From Paenibacillus dendritiformis (lineage in GTDB: Bacteria > Bacillota > Bacilli > Paenibacillales > Paenibacillaceae): DNA of 36,855 bases. Each line of letters opens with the position of its first letter. Position 1 is the first letter of the stretch. The notes beneath the pieces were generated by a model, which was given only the letters and a program-made list of their open reading frames with translations, did not search any database and had not been told where the DNA came from. Position numbers and translations under genes: made by a program. Positions 8,399-17,361 of the stretch are shown piece after piece. The stretch is taken from the NCBI RefSeq assembly GCF_015845845.1, contig NZ_LDIG01000200.1, forward strand, positions 1-36,855. Direction: 5' to 3'.

Positions 8399-9688
8399 TT
8401 AGTTGTGCGTGACGACCGCCCCGGAACCTCCGTACATATCAAGCTCTCCGTCAAGCTCCAGCTTCAGCACGGTGACGTTCTCGTGAGTGTCCTCCGGACT
8501 CATATGTATCCAGGCCGTTCCCGGTATGTTGAACCACGGCACGCCCCCGTGAATCTCGTGAGTGAGCTCCTTTCCGGAATGAAGCACGGTTATTTTATTG
8601 ATTTTGTTCGATAAACCCTTCAGGCATACGCTCTCCTTCGGATTATCGTACACGAACAGATACAAAGTCTTCCGATCCTTCGATACGGTGCTGCCGCCCA
8701 GATAATAGCGGGTATGGATACCTTCGCCGGTGCCGTACACCGCTTCCTCATGGGTGCGGATCCACGCGCCCAAACCGAGCAAAATGTCCTCCTGTCGCTT
8801 GTCTATCGTGCCGTCTTCTCTCGGCCCGATATCAAGCAGCATATTGCCGCCCATCGTAATGCAGTCGCAGAACATGCGGATAATCTGGTTCAAAGATTTA
8901 TAATGATTGTCCGTCGGCACATAGCCCCAGGAACGATTCATCGTCGTGCAGAATTCCCACGGCCCTTCCGGCCGCGTAATCGGAAGTCCCTGCTCCGGCG
9001 TCTTGTAGTCGCCATGCCCTTGAAGCCGCGAGTTGATGATCAATTCCGGGTTGAACGATTTCAAATATGTCTTGAACGCGGGCAGATTCCACTGCTCGGC
9101 GCTTCGTTCCCAATCCCCGTCGAACCACAGCAGATCCACCTTGCCATACTTCGTCAGCAGTTCCCGCAATTGATTGTTATTGAATTCGAGGAACCGCTGC
9201 CATCTCCCTTCATCCTGAACGCCGTCCGTCGGATAGGAGAACGGGTTCATCGCGCCCGGATCGTCCGGAACACGGCCGCCCTCATAGACAGACGGGTAGT
9301 CCGGGTGAGACCAGTCGATCAGGGAATAGTAGAGCCCGAGCTTGATGCCCCGCTTCGTTATCGCTTCCGCATACACCTTGACAATATCCCGCTTCGCCGG
9401 AGTCTTGTCGACGACATTCAGATCGCTGAACTCCGTGTCCCAGAGCGCCACCCCGTCATGGTGCTTCGTCGTGAGCACGGCATACCTGGCGCCGGATTTC
9501 TCGATCAGCTCGGCCCATTGGCCGGCATCGAACCGGCTGGCGGTGAAGCCGTCCAACTGCTTCATATAATCTTCATACGAGATTCTTCCATTATAGAAAG
9601 ACCACGATTCCGCAATCCCGTTGACGGCATAAATGCCATAATGGATAAAGATTCCGAGCTTCGCTTCTTCGAACCACTTTTGCATCAC
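8399..9688 (-). CDS. alpha-L-fucosidase, GH29
   Basis: A glycoside hydrolase family 29 enzyme of about 429 residues, removing terminal alpha-L-fucose with retention. The fold starts at once with WFEEAKLGIFIHYGIYAV. The substrate-binding TTKHHDGVALWDT follows at about 73-85. The nucleophile Asp lies in LLWFDGDW (about residue 190). NMLLDIGPREDG is the usual family signature near the end of the barrel. A short beta-rich C-terminal domain follows. There is no signal peptide, so the enzyme should act on imported fucosides in the cytoplasm. The first codon is GTG immediately followed by ATG, behind AAGGAAGGA; either may be the start. No sugar transporter lies beside it. Confidence 0.9.
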   Translation of the reverse strand: MMQKWFEEAKLGIFIHYGIYAVNGIAESWSFYNGRISYEDYMKQLDGFTASRFDAGQWAELIEKSGARYAVLTTKHHDGVALWDTEFSDLNVVDKTPAKRDIVKVYAEAITKRGIKLGLYYSLIDWSHPDYPSVYEGGRVPDDPGAMNPFSYPTDGVQDEGRWQRFLEFNNNQLRELLTKYGKVDLLWFDGDWERSAEQWNLPAFKTYLKSFNPELIINSRLQGHGDYKTPEQGLPITRPEGPWEFCTTMNRSWGYVPTDNHYKSLNQIIRMFCDCITMGGNMLLDIGPREDGTIDKRQEDILLGLGAWIRTHEEAVYGTGEGIHTRYYLGGSTVSKDRKTLYLFVYDNPKESVCLKGLSNKINKITVLHSGKELTHEIHGGVPWFNIPGTAWIHMSPEDTHENVTVLKLELDGELDMYGGSGAVVTHN

Positions 9689-9798
9689 ACGAAGTCCTTC
9701 CTTTTGCCATTCTAGCTGAACCCCTCGTCATTATCTCACAAGCCTGATGCAAAGAGATGCAAGAAATCGTATAATAAGCAAAGTGACCCGTGGTTCAT

Positions 9799-9819
9799 TT
9801 TCATATTATCTTTATGAAA
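9799..9819. promoter_or_regulatory. inverted repeat upstream of the RND efflux operon
   Basis: TTTCATA (9799-9805) and TATGAAA (9813-9819) form an exact inverted repeat with a 7-base spacer, about 60 bases before the adaptor gene. A TATAAT-like element lies upstream, near 9771. It is a candidate operator; no nearby regulator gene points to its protein. Confidence 0.35.
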
Positions 9820-9881
9820 CTGTGATGAACTCCACACGTATTGTTAGGTAGTCAAAGTCAGTATAAGGAGTGGGAGAAAAC

Positions 9882-10922
9882 GTGAGAAACCGATGGCTAG
9901 CAGGCTGCCTCGTCGCAGCAATCCTCGGAACCGCGCTGGCAGGATGCAGCAGTCCTCCGGCTGAAGAATCCGCGCAAGGAGCGCAGCAGGAGAAGGAGAC
10001 CCCTGTTCAGGTCGCCGCAGTAGAGAAAGGCTCTCTCAACCAAAAAAATGAAATCATCGGCACGGCCAATCCGGGCAGAACCGTGGATATCATTCCGAAG
10101 CTGAACGGCGAGCTCGTCCGCTTGAATGTCAAAAAGGGCGACATGGTCAATAAAGGAGCCACGCTCGGCATGATCGATGCGAATGACCTCGAAGTCCAGC
10201 TTCAGCTTGAGAAATTCAGTCTGGAGCAGGCGCAGGATCAGTACAAGACACTGCATAACGCTCAAGCGTCCGATCTTGAGCTGGATCAAGCGAAGCGCAG
10301 CATCGAGCAGGCTCAGCTTCGAGTCAAGCAGGCCAGCAACAAGCTGGCCGATGCGACCTTGAAGGCCCCGATAAGCGGACAGGTCATTCGGGTTGCGGCG
10401 GAAGCGGGAGAATTCGTCACCTCCACCTCCCCGCTGTTCACCATTGTATCCACCAATCCGGTGAAGTTCTCGGCCAATGTCAGCGCAAATCAGATGTTGT
10501 TGCTGCAGAACCGGAAAGAGACGAAGGTCGAAGTGCCGGATGTGGGCAAAACGTTCACCGCCCGGATTACGTTTCTGTCTCCCGTCGCCAATGAAGGCGG
10601 GTTCTACACACTGGAGACGCAAGCCGACAATGCGAAGGGCGAGATCAAGCCCGGCATGACAGCCAAGTTCATCGTCGAGCAGGAAGTGCTGAAGGACGCC
10701 CTCCTCGTTCCTACGGAAGCGATCGTGGAGAAGAACGGGCAATCGCATGTCTTTATCGTGAAAAATGGACGAGCTGTCGAAGAAGCGGTCGAAGTGCTGG
10801 AGACCCAATCCAAAATGACGGCGGTAAAAGGCAAGCTCCAGGCGAACGATCAAATCGTCATCAAGGGACAAATGACCTTGTCCGACGGCAATAAAGTGAA
10901 AATCATCGAGGGGGCGCGCTAA
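9882..10922 (+). CDS. RND efflux adaptor lipoprotein (membrane fusion protein)
   Basis: About 346 residues. The N-terminus is a lipoprotein signal with lipobox ALAGC (Cys22), so the protein is anchored on the outside of the cytoplasmic membrane. The rest is HlyD/AcrA-like: a lipoyl half-domain (GELVRLNVKKGDMVNKGATLGMID), a helical hairpin rich in Gln, Leu and Ala (about 110-150), the second lipoyl half (LKAPISGQVIRVAAEAGEFV) and beta-barrel domains. I prefer the GTG at 9882 behind GGGAG over the GTG at 9870. One base separates its stop from the pump gene, so the two are co-transcribed and probably co-translated. Confidence 0.9.
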   Translation: MRNRWLAGCLVAAILGTALAGCSSPPAEESAQGAQQEKETPVQVAAVEKGSLNQKNEIIGTANPGRTVDIIPKLNGELVRLNVKKGDMVNKGATLGMIDANDLEVQLQLEKFSLEQAQDQYKTLHNAQASDLELDQAKRSIEQAQLRVKQASNKLADATLKAPISGQVIRVAAEAGEFVTSTSPLFTIVSTNPVKFSANVSANQMLLLQNRKETKVEVPDVGKTFTARITFLSPVANEGGFYTLETQADNAKGEIKPGMTAKFIVEQEVLKDALLVPTEAIVEKNGQSHVFIVKNGRAVEEAVEVLETQSKMTAVKGKLQANDQIVIKGQMTLSDGNKVKIIEGAR

Positions 10923-10923
10923 C

Positions 10924-13900
10924 GTGAAAATTATTGACGTCTCCGTTAAGCGTCCTATCGGCGTGATGATGGTCGTGCTCGCGATTATCGCGCTCGGCCT
11001 GGTCAGTCTTCGCAACCTCGCGATCGACCTGTTCCCCAAAATCGACCTTCCGATCGCCGTCGTCGCGACCTCCTATCAAGGAGCGGCGCCCGAAGAGATC
11101 GAGAAGCTCATATCCAGGCCGATCGAAGCTTCGTTAAGCACGATCCAGGGAATTGACACCGTGTCCTCGCAATCGCAGGCGAACTCCTCGCTCGTCATGC
11201 TGCAGTTCAAGACCGGTACCAACATGGACAATGCCCTGATCGACGTCAGGGAGAAGGTCGATCAGATCAAGGGAATGCTTCCCGAGGATGCCAATGATCC
11301 GTCCGTGCTCCGCTTCGACCCGAATCAGATGCCCATCATCACCCTGGGTCTGACAGGCGCTCCCCCGGAGAAGCTGCAGGAGATCGCGGACACGAACATC
11401 ATTCCGTTCCTGGAACGGGAGAATGGCGTCGCGTCGGTATCCGTTGCCGGCGGGAAAACCCGGGAGATTCTCGTCGAGCTGAACCGGGCGAATCTCGCGC
11501 GCTACGGCATCGGGGCGTCGCAGGTCGTCCAGGCCATTAATGCGGAGAACAAATCCGCCGTTGCCGGCTCGGTTCCGAAGGGCGTGCAGGATTTGCAAAT
11601 TCGGGTCAAGGGCGAATATACATCCGTCGAAGATATCGGCCGGACGTTGATTCACTTGCCTGGCGGCGGACAGATTCAAGTCAGCGATATCGCCGATATT
11701 AACGATACCTTCAAGAAGCAGAGCTCGCTGACGCTGGTGGACGGTTCCCCCGCGCTTATCCTGTCGGTGCAGCGCCAATCGGACGCCAATACCGTCTCCG
11801 TCGCGGATAACGTCGACCGGGCGGTCAGCCGAATTCAACAGAATCTTCCGCAAGGCGTCGAACTGAAAAAGGTATTCGATTCCTCGATCTTTATCCGGCA
11901 GTCGATCAACAGTGTCGTGAACAACATGCTGACCGGCGGCCTGCTGGCCGTGATCATTCTGTTATTGTTCTTGCGCAGCATCCGCTCTACGTTCGTTATC
12001 GCCCTGTCGATGCCGATCGCGATTATCTCGACGTTTACGCTGATGTATTTTACCGGCCAGACGCTGAACATCATCTCTATGGGCGGACTTGCCCTGGGCA
12101 TCGGCATGATGGTCGACAACTCCATTGTCATCTTGGAGAACATATTCACTTACCGGCAGCAGGGAATGTCCATGAAGGAAGCCGCCATCAAGGGCGCCTC
12201 CGAGCTGGCTTCTGCCGTTATCGCATCGACGATGACGACATTGGTCGTCTTTCTGCCGATAGTGTTCGTTCAGGGCTTGACATCGGATATTTTCCGGCCG
12301 CTCGCCCTGACGGTCTGCTTCTCGCTCGTCGCTTCTCTCGTCGTGGCGATAACGCTGATTCCGACGTTGTCCTCCAAGGTCGTGCCTAAGAAGAAGAACA
12401 CAGCAAGCGAGAAGAAGGGCTGGTATCTCCGTGTCTTCGGACTGTTCGTCTCCGGCTACAAGCGTATCCTGAAGTGGGCGTTGGGACACCGCAAGACGAC
12501 CGTATTCGCAACGTTCCTCCTGCTCGTAGGCAGCTTATTCCTCGTTCCGTTCATCGGCATGGAATTCATGCCGGGAGGCGACCAGGGGCAGATTCAGATC
12601 AGCGTGCAGACGCCAAGCGGCACGAGCCTGGAGGAGACGAAAAAAGTCGCCGACAAGGTGGCGGCCCTGCTGAAGCCGTATGAGAACATCATTGATACGG
12701 CTTCGGAGTCGATTGGCGGAGGGGGCCCATTCAGTGGAGGCGCGAATTCTGCCACCTTCACGATACAGCTCATCCGGGCAACCGAACGTGACATGACCAC
12801 GACGGCGATGATGCGGGAGCTGGCAGAAGCGGTAAGCGATATCCCCGGAGCAGAAATTACCGTGTCGGCCATGGAATCCGGCTTCGGTTCAGGCTCGCCG
12901 ATCAACATCAGGCTGAACGGACAAGATCGGGACGTACTGGAAGAGGTCGCTTCTCAGGTCGTCTGGCTCATTTCCGATATAGAAGGAGTCTATAATGCGA
13001 AATCTTCGGCTTCCGAGGGCAATTCGGAGCTGAACATCTCGATCGACCGCAGTCTGGCCGCCACTTACGGTCTGTCCTATCAGCAGATCATGCACGAGAT
13101 CTCGCTAGCGATGAACGGACAGCTCGCGACGCAGTACCGCGAAGGCGGCAGCGAGTACGACGTGCGCGTTATCCTGCCGGAATCGGAACGGAACAGCATT
13201 TCCGCCTTGAATACGCTGACGATTCAATCGCAGACCGGCCAGCTGGTGCCGCTGTCTGCTGTAGCCCAGTTCCAGCAGCTGCAGGGTCCGGTCATGATTC
13301 AGCGGGAAAATCAGCAGCGGCAGATCAATGTGACCGCCGATCTGGCCGGACGGGATTTGGGCAGCGTATCGGTCGAGATTTTACAAGCGCTGCAGAACAT
13401 GAACTTCCCGGAAGGGTATACGTACTCGATGGGCGGCGAGACGGAAGAAATGATGAATGCCTTTGCCGATCTGGCGATTGCGCTTCTTTTCTCCATTTTC
13501 CTCGTCTACGCGGTTATGGCGGTACAATTCGAATCGCTGTTGTATCCGTTCATTATTATGTTCGCAATGCCGACCATGTTCGTCGGAGTCTTTTTCGGTC
13601 TGTTCATTACCGGGACGTCCCTCAGCGTGACCGCCTTGATCGGGGTCATCATGCTCGCGGGGATCGTCGTGAACAACGCGATTATTCTCGTCGATTATAT
13701 CAACATCCAGCGCAGATACGGGCTGGAACGGCATGAAGCGATTATGCAGGGAGCTCCGAGCCGGCTGCGTCCGATTTTCATGACGACCTTAACGACGGTG
13801 CTCGGCCTGCTGCCGCTCGCCCTCGGTATCGGGGAAGGCGCGGAGATGCAGGCGCCGCTGGCCATCGTCGTCATCTTCGGCCTCGCCTGCTCGACCATCT

Positions 13901-14016
13901 TCACCCTGCTGCTGGTGCCGGTCATGTATACGTACTTGGATGATTTCTCGAACTGGATCAAGCGCCTGTTCACGAGAAAGAACAAGACAGAAACCGCGCA
14001 CGAAGCAGCCGTATAA
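10924..14016 (+). CDS. RND-family efflux pump permease
   Basis: A 1,030-residue resistance-nodulation-division pump, normal length. It has the expected plan: TM1 (MMVVLAIIALGLVSL), a large extracytoplasmic loop, TM2-6, a second loop and TM8-12. Proton-relay residues are visible in GIGMMVDNSIVILENI (TM4). The repeated C-terminal half has MLAGIVVNNAIILVDYIN. It is closest in type to SwrC/YerP-like pumps of Bacillus, which export surfactants and dyes, but the substrate here is unknown. The GTG start follows GAGGGGG overlapping the adaptor's end. There is no outer-membrane channel gene, as expected in a Gram-positive. Confidence 0.92.
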   Translation: MKIIDVSVKRPIGVMMVVLAIIALGLVSLRNLAIDLFPKIDLPIAVVATSYQGAAPEEIEKLISRPIEASLSTIQGIDTVSSQSQANSSLVMLQFKTGTNMDNALIDVREKVDQIKGMLPEDANDPSVLRFDPNQMPIITLGLTGAPPEKLQEIADTNIIPFLERENGVASVSVAGGKTREILVELNRANLARYGIGASQVVQAINAENKSAVAGSVPKGVQDLQIRVKGEYTSVEDIGRTLIHLPGGGQIQVSDIADINDTFKKQSSLTLVDGSPALILSVQRQSDANTVSVADNVDRAVSRIQQNLPQGVELKKVFDSSIFIRQSINSVVNNMLTGGLLAVIILLLFLRSIRSTFVIALSMPIAIISTFTLMYFTGQTLNIISMGGLALGIGMMVDNSIVILENIFTYRQQGMSMKEAAIKGASELASAVIASTMTTLVVFLPIVFVQGLTSDIFRPLALTVCFSLVASLVVAITLIPTLSSKVVPKKKNTASEKKGWYLRVFGLFVSGYKRILKWALGHRKTTVFATFLLLVGSLFLVPFIGMEFMPGGDQGQIQISVQTPSGTSLEETKKVADKVAALLKPYENIIDTASESIGGGGPFSGGANSATFTIQLIRATERDMTTTAMMRELAEAVSDIPGAEITVSAMESGFGSGSPINIRLNGQDRDVLEEVASQVVWLISDIEGVYNAKSSASEGNSELNISIDRSLAATYGLSYQQIMHEISLAMNGQLATQYREGGSEYDVRVILPESERNSISALNTLTIQSQTGQLVPLSAVAQFQQLQGPVMIQRENQQRQINVTADLAGRDLGSVSVEILQALQNMNFPEGYTYSMGGETEEMMNAFADLAIALLFSIFLVYAVMAVQFESLLYPFIIMFAMPTMFVGVFFGLFITGTSLSVTALIGVIMLAGIVVNNAIILVDYINIQRRYGLERHEAIMQGAPSRLRPIFMTTLTTVLGLLPLALGIGEGAEMQAPLAIVVIFGLACSTIFTLLLVPVMYTYLDDFSNWIKRLFTRKNKTETAHEAAV

Positions 14017-14048
14017 CGAGAGTTGACAAGTCAGCCAAGCCAAGAGAC

Positions 14049-14082
14049 AGCCTCCGTTCCGCCATTCGGCAGGACGGAGGCT
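14049..14082 (+). terminator. hairpin downstream of the RND operon
   Basis: AGCCTCCGT (14049-14057) pairs exactly with ACGGAGGCT (14074-14082), and inner GCC/GGC pairs extend the stem. The following tract is only T-rich (GCTTCGTCT), so it is a strong hairpin but an imperfect intrinsic terminator. Confidence 0.6.
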
Positions 14083-14249
14083 GCTTCGTCTCCGCCTATA
14101 CAACGGAGCCGATTACGCAGTATATTATAGAAGCGGCAGGATGACTCATTGCATGCCGTGCGGTGATATTCCGGGATAGCCTCATTCGCTCAGGAGAGCC
14201 GACGGATCGGCGAGAAGAACAGGATGATAACCGACTGGGGGTAGTGGCG

Positions 14250-14735
14250 TTGAGTTTTATGGATAAAATGAAGCTTGGCCTCAATCAAGTGAAGGATAAA
14301 GCGCAGCAAACGGTGGAAGTTACGAGGATCAGCGCGCAAATCGCGGGAAAAAAGAAAGAAAAAGCAGCGCAGTTCGCGCTGCTCGGCGAATGGGTGCACG
14401 AAGCGTATGTCAAGCAGGAGCTGACGAAGCAGATGGATCATATCGGGAGCCTCTCGCAAGCTATCCAGCGGCTGGAAGGAGAGATTGCCGCCCTGGAGAA
14501 GCAGCTTTACAAGGCCAAGGGCGAGAAACTATGCGCCTGCGGTGCCGTCATCACCATGGAATCCAGATTCTGCAACCACTGCGGGCAAGCGGTGCCGCTG
14601 GAGCCGACCGAGATTATCCCCGCTTCGCGCGCCAGACGGGACGATCCTCCGATCGCCGTCAACTGTCCGCAATGCGGAGCGCTGCTGAACGGCGAATCGG
14701 AGATCTGCGTTCTGTGCGGCGAGCCGGCGAAGTAA
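14250..14735 (+). CDS. zinc-ribbon protein with N-terminal coiled coil
   Basis: About 161 residues. The N-terminal two thirds is charged and helical (LNQVKDKAQQTVEVTRISAQ, then a Leu/Glu/Gln heptad stretch around SLSQAIQRLEGEIAALEKQL). The C-terminus has two zinc ribbons: CACG...CNHCG and CPQCG...CVLCG. There is no membrane segment. I chose the TTG at 14250 behind GGGGGT, with an in-frame ATG three codons later; the longer open frame from 14163 lacks a ribosome site. Function is unknown. Such proteins are common in Paenibacillus genomes and the neighbours give no clue. Confidence 0.7.
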   Translation: MSFMDKMKLGLNQVKDKAQQTVEVTRISAQIAGKKKEKAAQFALLGEWVHEAYVKQELTKQMDHIGSLSQAIQRLEGEIAALEKQLYKAKGEKLCACGAVITMESRFCNHCGQAVPLEPTEIIPASRARRDDPPIAVNCPQCGALLNGESEICVLCGEPAK

Positions 14736-14744
14736 CGAGACAGC

Positions 14745-14795
14745 AAGGGGTGTCCCATAAGCCAGTATGTAGCTCAGTGAGACAGCCCCCTTTCT
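14745..14795 (+). terminator. probable terminator of the zinc-ribbon gene
   Basis: AAGGGG-TGTC (14745-14754) can pair with GACA-GCCCCCTT (14781-14792) around a loop of about 26 bases, followed by TTTCTTCT. It begins nine bases after the stop codon. Confidence 0.5.
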
Positions 14796-14819
14796 TCTCA
14801 ATACTCCCCTGGCCGAAAA

Positions 14820-15001
14820 CCTGCACAAATACAGCTTTCCCTGATGACATTTATCTCGTTACAGGAATTCCTGCAAAACTGCATGAATTTCAGCCATGCC
14901 TAGGGATTAAATGCAAAAATGAGCGAAAATAATGTACTTTTGCAGGAATTTCATCAACTAGCGACTTAAATATCGTTAAATCCTGCCTTGATGCAGGATT
15001 T
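14820..15001. repeat. TGCA-rich intergenic element, probable interspersed repeat
   Basis: A noncoding AT-rich stretch dense in TGCA, CTGCA and GGAATTCC motifs. It ends in a perfect hairpin: AAATCCTGC (14978-14986) with GCAGGATTT (14993-15001). The string TGTACTTTTGCAG (about 14932-14944), preceded by TGCAAAAAT, also occurs at 262-285 in this window. I take it as a member of a genus-specific intergenic repeat family; this rests on two partial copies. With the adjoining tandem repeat it fills the gene-free stretch from 14796 to 15153. Confidence 0.4.
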
Positions 15002-15068
15002 ACTGCCTCATCCAGTCATCCATCTTCCACTGCTTTGCCCGCCGCCGTCTTCCCGCCTCTATCTTCTC

Positions 15069-15108
15069 TCTTGTCCCGTCTTGTCCCCTCTTGCGCCGTC
15101 TTGCCCCG
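15069..15108. repeat. four 10-bp tandem repeats, TCTTGTCCCG type
   Basis: TCTTGTCCCG, TCTTGTCCCC, TCTTGCGCCG and TCTTGCCCCG follow head to tail inside a longer pyrimidine-rich tract (15010-15110). No gene spans it. Confidence 0.7.
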
Positions 15109-15153
15109 CAGCCTTGTATACTGCCTATGGGACAGCCTCTTCTTATGCCATTA

Positions 15154-15669
15154 TCAGCCGCGCTCTCCATACACCATGCTGGCTACAGGCTCCAGCGGAT
15201 TGGCCGCGAAATACTCGCCCAAAAAATCATGCAGGGCTTGCGGGAATACATATTTCCGATGCCGCTTCGAGAAGTAGCTGTGCTCCACGGTTGCAATGAC
15301 ATCGCGGACTGGCAGCCATTCGATCCCGATCTGGCCTTCGTCGGCATGCAATCCTCCAGGAACATCCCCCGGGTCCGGAAGCCGGCAGACATAAATGAAC
15401 TCGACCGCATGGACCTTCTTCATGATGAAAGAATATTCATGGTTCCCCGATATATACTCCCGTACACAGAGCAGCCGGTGATCCGCCAGCGCCGCGCCCA
15501 GTTCTTCCTCGCATTCGCGCCGCAGCGTCTCCTCCAACGTCTCGTTCGGCTCATGGGCTCCGCCGGGCAGCACATAATAGACGCCCGCCTCCGGCCGCTC
15601 CTTCTTGATGAATAACATCCGGTCATCCTCCATGATCAACGCCCGTACCGCGTTGCGTATCGCTCCCAT
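15154..15669 (-). CDS. NUDIX hydrolase
   Basis: A 171-residue NUDIX protein. The complete Nudix box GX5EX7REUXEEXGU occupies residues 37-59 (GAHEPNETLEETLRRECEEE, then LGA), with the Mg-binding glutamates present. The N-terminal strand (RNAVRALIMEDDRMLFIKK) and a C-terminal helix (FPQALHDFLGEYF) complete a single domain. The family hydrolyses nucleoside diphosphates linked to another group; the substrate cannot be told. The ATG follows GGAGCGGAG. It lies downstream of the SRPBCC gene, from which a hairpin separates it. Confidence 0.88.
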   Translation of the reverse strand: MGAIRNAVRALIMEDDRMLFIKKERPEAGVYYVLPGGAHEPNETLEETLRRECEEELGAALADHRLLCVREYISGNHEYSFIMKKVHAVEFIYVCRLPDPGDVPGGLHADEGQIGIEWLPVRDVIATVEHSYFSKRHRKYVFPQALHDFLGEYFAANPLEPVASMVYGERG

Positions 15670-15700
15670 GTCTTATCTCCGCTCCTCCCCGAGATCCAAA

Positions 15701-15733
15701 GCCAGCCTGGAATCGCTCGTACCGCAGGCTGGC
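15701..15733. terminator. hairpin between the SRPBCC and NUDIX genes
   Basis: GCCAGCCTG (15701-15709) pairs exactly with CAGGCTGGC (15725-15733). There is no long T tract on either strand. It probably ends the SRPBCC transcript on the minus strand. Confidence 0.5.
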
Positions 15734-15848
15734 TCATCGTGATGATTCGTCTGTCATGTTCGCATCCATAGCTCCCTTTATCGTATGCAGGGAGACAATG
15801 GATGCGTATAACACACTCCGGCAATGCGCAGGACTGATAATCGGGCTC

Positions 15849-16453
15849 TCATACGATAAGCCGGGATTGTACACGATCCAACGCCGCTTCCCAGTGCGTC
15901 TCATCAATTCCCTCATATAAATGTCGTCCAGCTTCTCCTGGTGAATCGAGATCGTCGTCTTGCCGGGGCTCTTCGACAGAACGTAGACTTGCAGCGTGGA
16001 CGGATGCTCCCATCCCTGCGGCTGCCAGGTCAATCGCAGCTTCTGCTCCGGAATGACGGAGCGAATCTGGCCGCGGGTGCCTTCCTCCGTCACATATTCT
16101 AGCCGAACCTGCAAAGGCAGGGACGGCAGCGTGCCGAGCCAGCAGGGCAGCCCTTCGGGGGACAGCAGGAAGGTCCATGCCTTATCCTTCGAGACGGGCA
16201 TCGTCCGCCGCACTCCAATCTGAACGCCTGCCGAAGCCGTCTGGCCGACAGGGACGCGGCCCAGCTTCTGTCCGTATAACAGGGCGAGCATGTCGCTCCA
16301 CTCCGGCGATACGTCATATTCGCCCGCAATATGCCGGACGATACGTTCATGAGACCAAGCCGGGTCCACTCCCCGCTCCAACTGGTCAATCCACTCTTCC
16401 CAGGCTTGGCCCGTATTCGATGCTATCGCTTCTCTGCATTGGGAACCTACCAT
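15849..16453 (-). pseudogene. SRPBCC (AHSA1-like) protein with a 3' frameshift
   Basis: The N-terminal ~60 residues (TGQAWEEWIDQLERG..HERIVRHIAGEYDVSPEW) resemble a DUF4287-type segment. They are followed by an SRPBCC/AHSA1 lipid-binding domain (VRRTMPVSKDKAWTFLLSPE, GQIRSVIPEQKLRLTW, TTISIHQEKLDD). The frame continues to a stop at 15734, but the part after YMRELMRRT looks noncoding. In the next frame the expected end of the domain appears, THWEAALDRVQSRLIV, with a stop at 15849. A single-base indel near 15,893-15,905 explains this; a sequencing error is possible. The ATG at 16453 follows AAAGGGTGG. The domain binds hydrophobic ligands in relatives; no ligand can be inferred. Confidence 0.7.
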
Positions 16454-16500
16454 CGATATTCCACCCTTTCTCGTCGGGAACTATCTGCATTATAGAACAA

Positions 16501-16527
16501 AAACACTGACATCGGCGGTCAGTGTTT
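16501..16527 (-). terminator. intrinsic terminator of the WYL-regulator remnant
   Basis: AAACACTGAC and GTCAGTGTTT form a perfect 10-bp stem, with TTTTTG following on the minus strand. The stop codon of the WYL remnant lies inside the stem. TATAAT just downstream on the minus strand may be the -10 of the SRPBCC gene. Confidence 0.8.
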
Positions 16528-17050
16528 ATAATATTCCAATAAATCCGAAGCCAAAGCGATCATATGCTCCTTCAGACCGGCGGGCTCCACAATCCCCACC
16601 CTGCTGCTGTACGACAGCAGAACATAAGCCGCCTGGGTATAAACGGTCAGCTCGTCCGGCCGACCCGGAAGCTGCGAATCTCTTCCCGAATCCGGCAGCG
16701 GTCGACGACGTGCCATTTGCTTTACCAGTGGACAAGTCCATACGGGTCAGGGATTCGCGCCGTAACGCCGAACGGCACGTGCACCGACGGCATGATGCGG
16801 GCCACGCTATCGTTATACCCCATCTGCCTGCAGGATGGGCATTGGCAACGGACAGGCGGAGCACCATCGCCGCCATCTCCATCGCTCTATCGGACCGCCG
16901 CAGAGGCAGCACACCGAATGATAGATTACTAGATTCCCGGAAAGGACAAGAAACAGCTTCGCCAGCCATATTCGCCGTGACGTTCTCTGCTACCCAAAAT
17001 ACGGTGAAGAAGACAATCAATGCTTCTTCCACGGTGAAATGCAAGTGCAT
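16519..17050 (-). pseudogene. WYL-domain transcriptional regulator remnant
   Basis: Pieces of a YafY-like WYL regulator appear in successive frames. The start at 17050 gives a stretch (LHFTVEEALIVFF) like the region linking the HTH and WYL domains. Next, in another frame, comes a WYL core: DPYGLVHW, an in-frame TAA (16722-16724), then SKWHVVDRCRIREEIRSFRV. After one more frame change comes the typical C-terminus, SSRVGIVEPAGLKEHMIALA then SDLLEYYKH. The N-terminal HTH is missing, and about 60 residues seem lost between the WYL core and the tail. The family binds DNA and senses ligands or ssDNA; this copy cannot be functional. Confidence 0.7.
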
Positions 17051-17095
17051 GCGCTCCTCCCGCCTGCACGCTGTGTAATCGGGTTAAGTTCCTGC

Positions 17096-17361
17096 TTATT
17101 TCACTTTCATGACAAGGGAAGCGTCGACCTCCCGGATGGAACTCCGTCCCGATATCGCCAACTGCAGCTCGGTCTGATGCGGTAGTTCCGGAAGGCCTCG
17201 ACATTGCTGCGGTTCGTGTCTCCCGCTCCAGCCGCCCCATGAACATAGCCGAACGGAGCTGCGGCCAACAGGCTTTTTGCCTTGCTCTCCCACTCATCGA
17301 AGGAGATCGGCAGCAGCTTCGCCGCCTCGTCCCTGCTCTCATAGATCTTCATTTGCACCAT
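17096..17361 (-). pseudogene. lactate 2-monooxygenase-type FMN enzyme, middle deleted
   Basis: The N-terminal part of an FMN-dependent alpha-hydroxy-acid oxidoreductase is clear: LLPISFDEWESKAKSLLAAA, then PFGYVHGAAGAGDTNRSNVE and AFRNYRIRP. At about 17,170 the sequence jumps to another frame encoding the enzyme's C-terminus, ELQLAISGRSSIREVDASLV then MKVK and a stop. About 280 of the usual 370-390 residues are gone, including the FMN-binding barrel and the catalytic His/Arg. Its start overlaps the truncated NUDIX gene just upstream, so the front end may also be a deletion joint. Lactate 2-monooxygenase is the best guess within the family. Confidence 0.75.

Noticed and set aside
7060-8412. 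450-codon open frame on the plus strand
   Set aside because: It is antisense to the helicase, whose motifs are certain. Long antisense frames are expected from the GC-rich third-position bias.
9897-11039. 380-codon minus-strand open frame across the RND adaptor
   Set aside because: Shadow of the adaptor/pump genes; composition unlike a folded protein.
14766-14782. tRNA-like string GTAGCTCAGT
   Set aside because: It resembles a tRNA D-arm, but no T-arm, acceptor stem or anticodon arm can be built around it.
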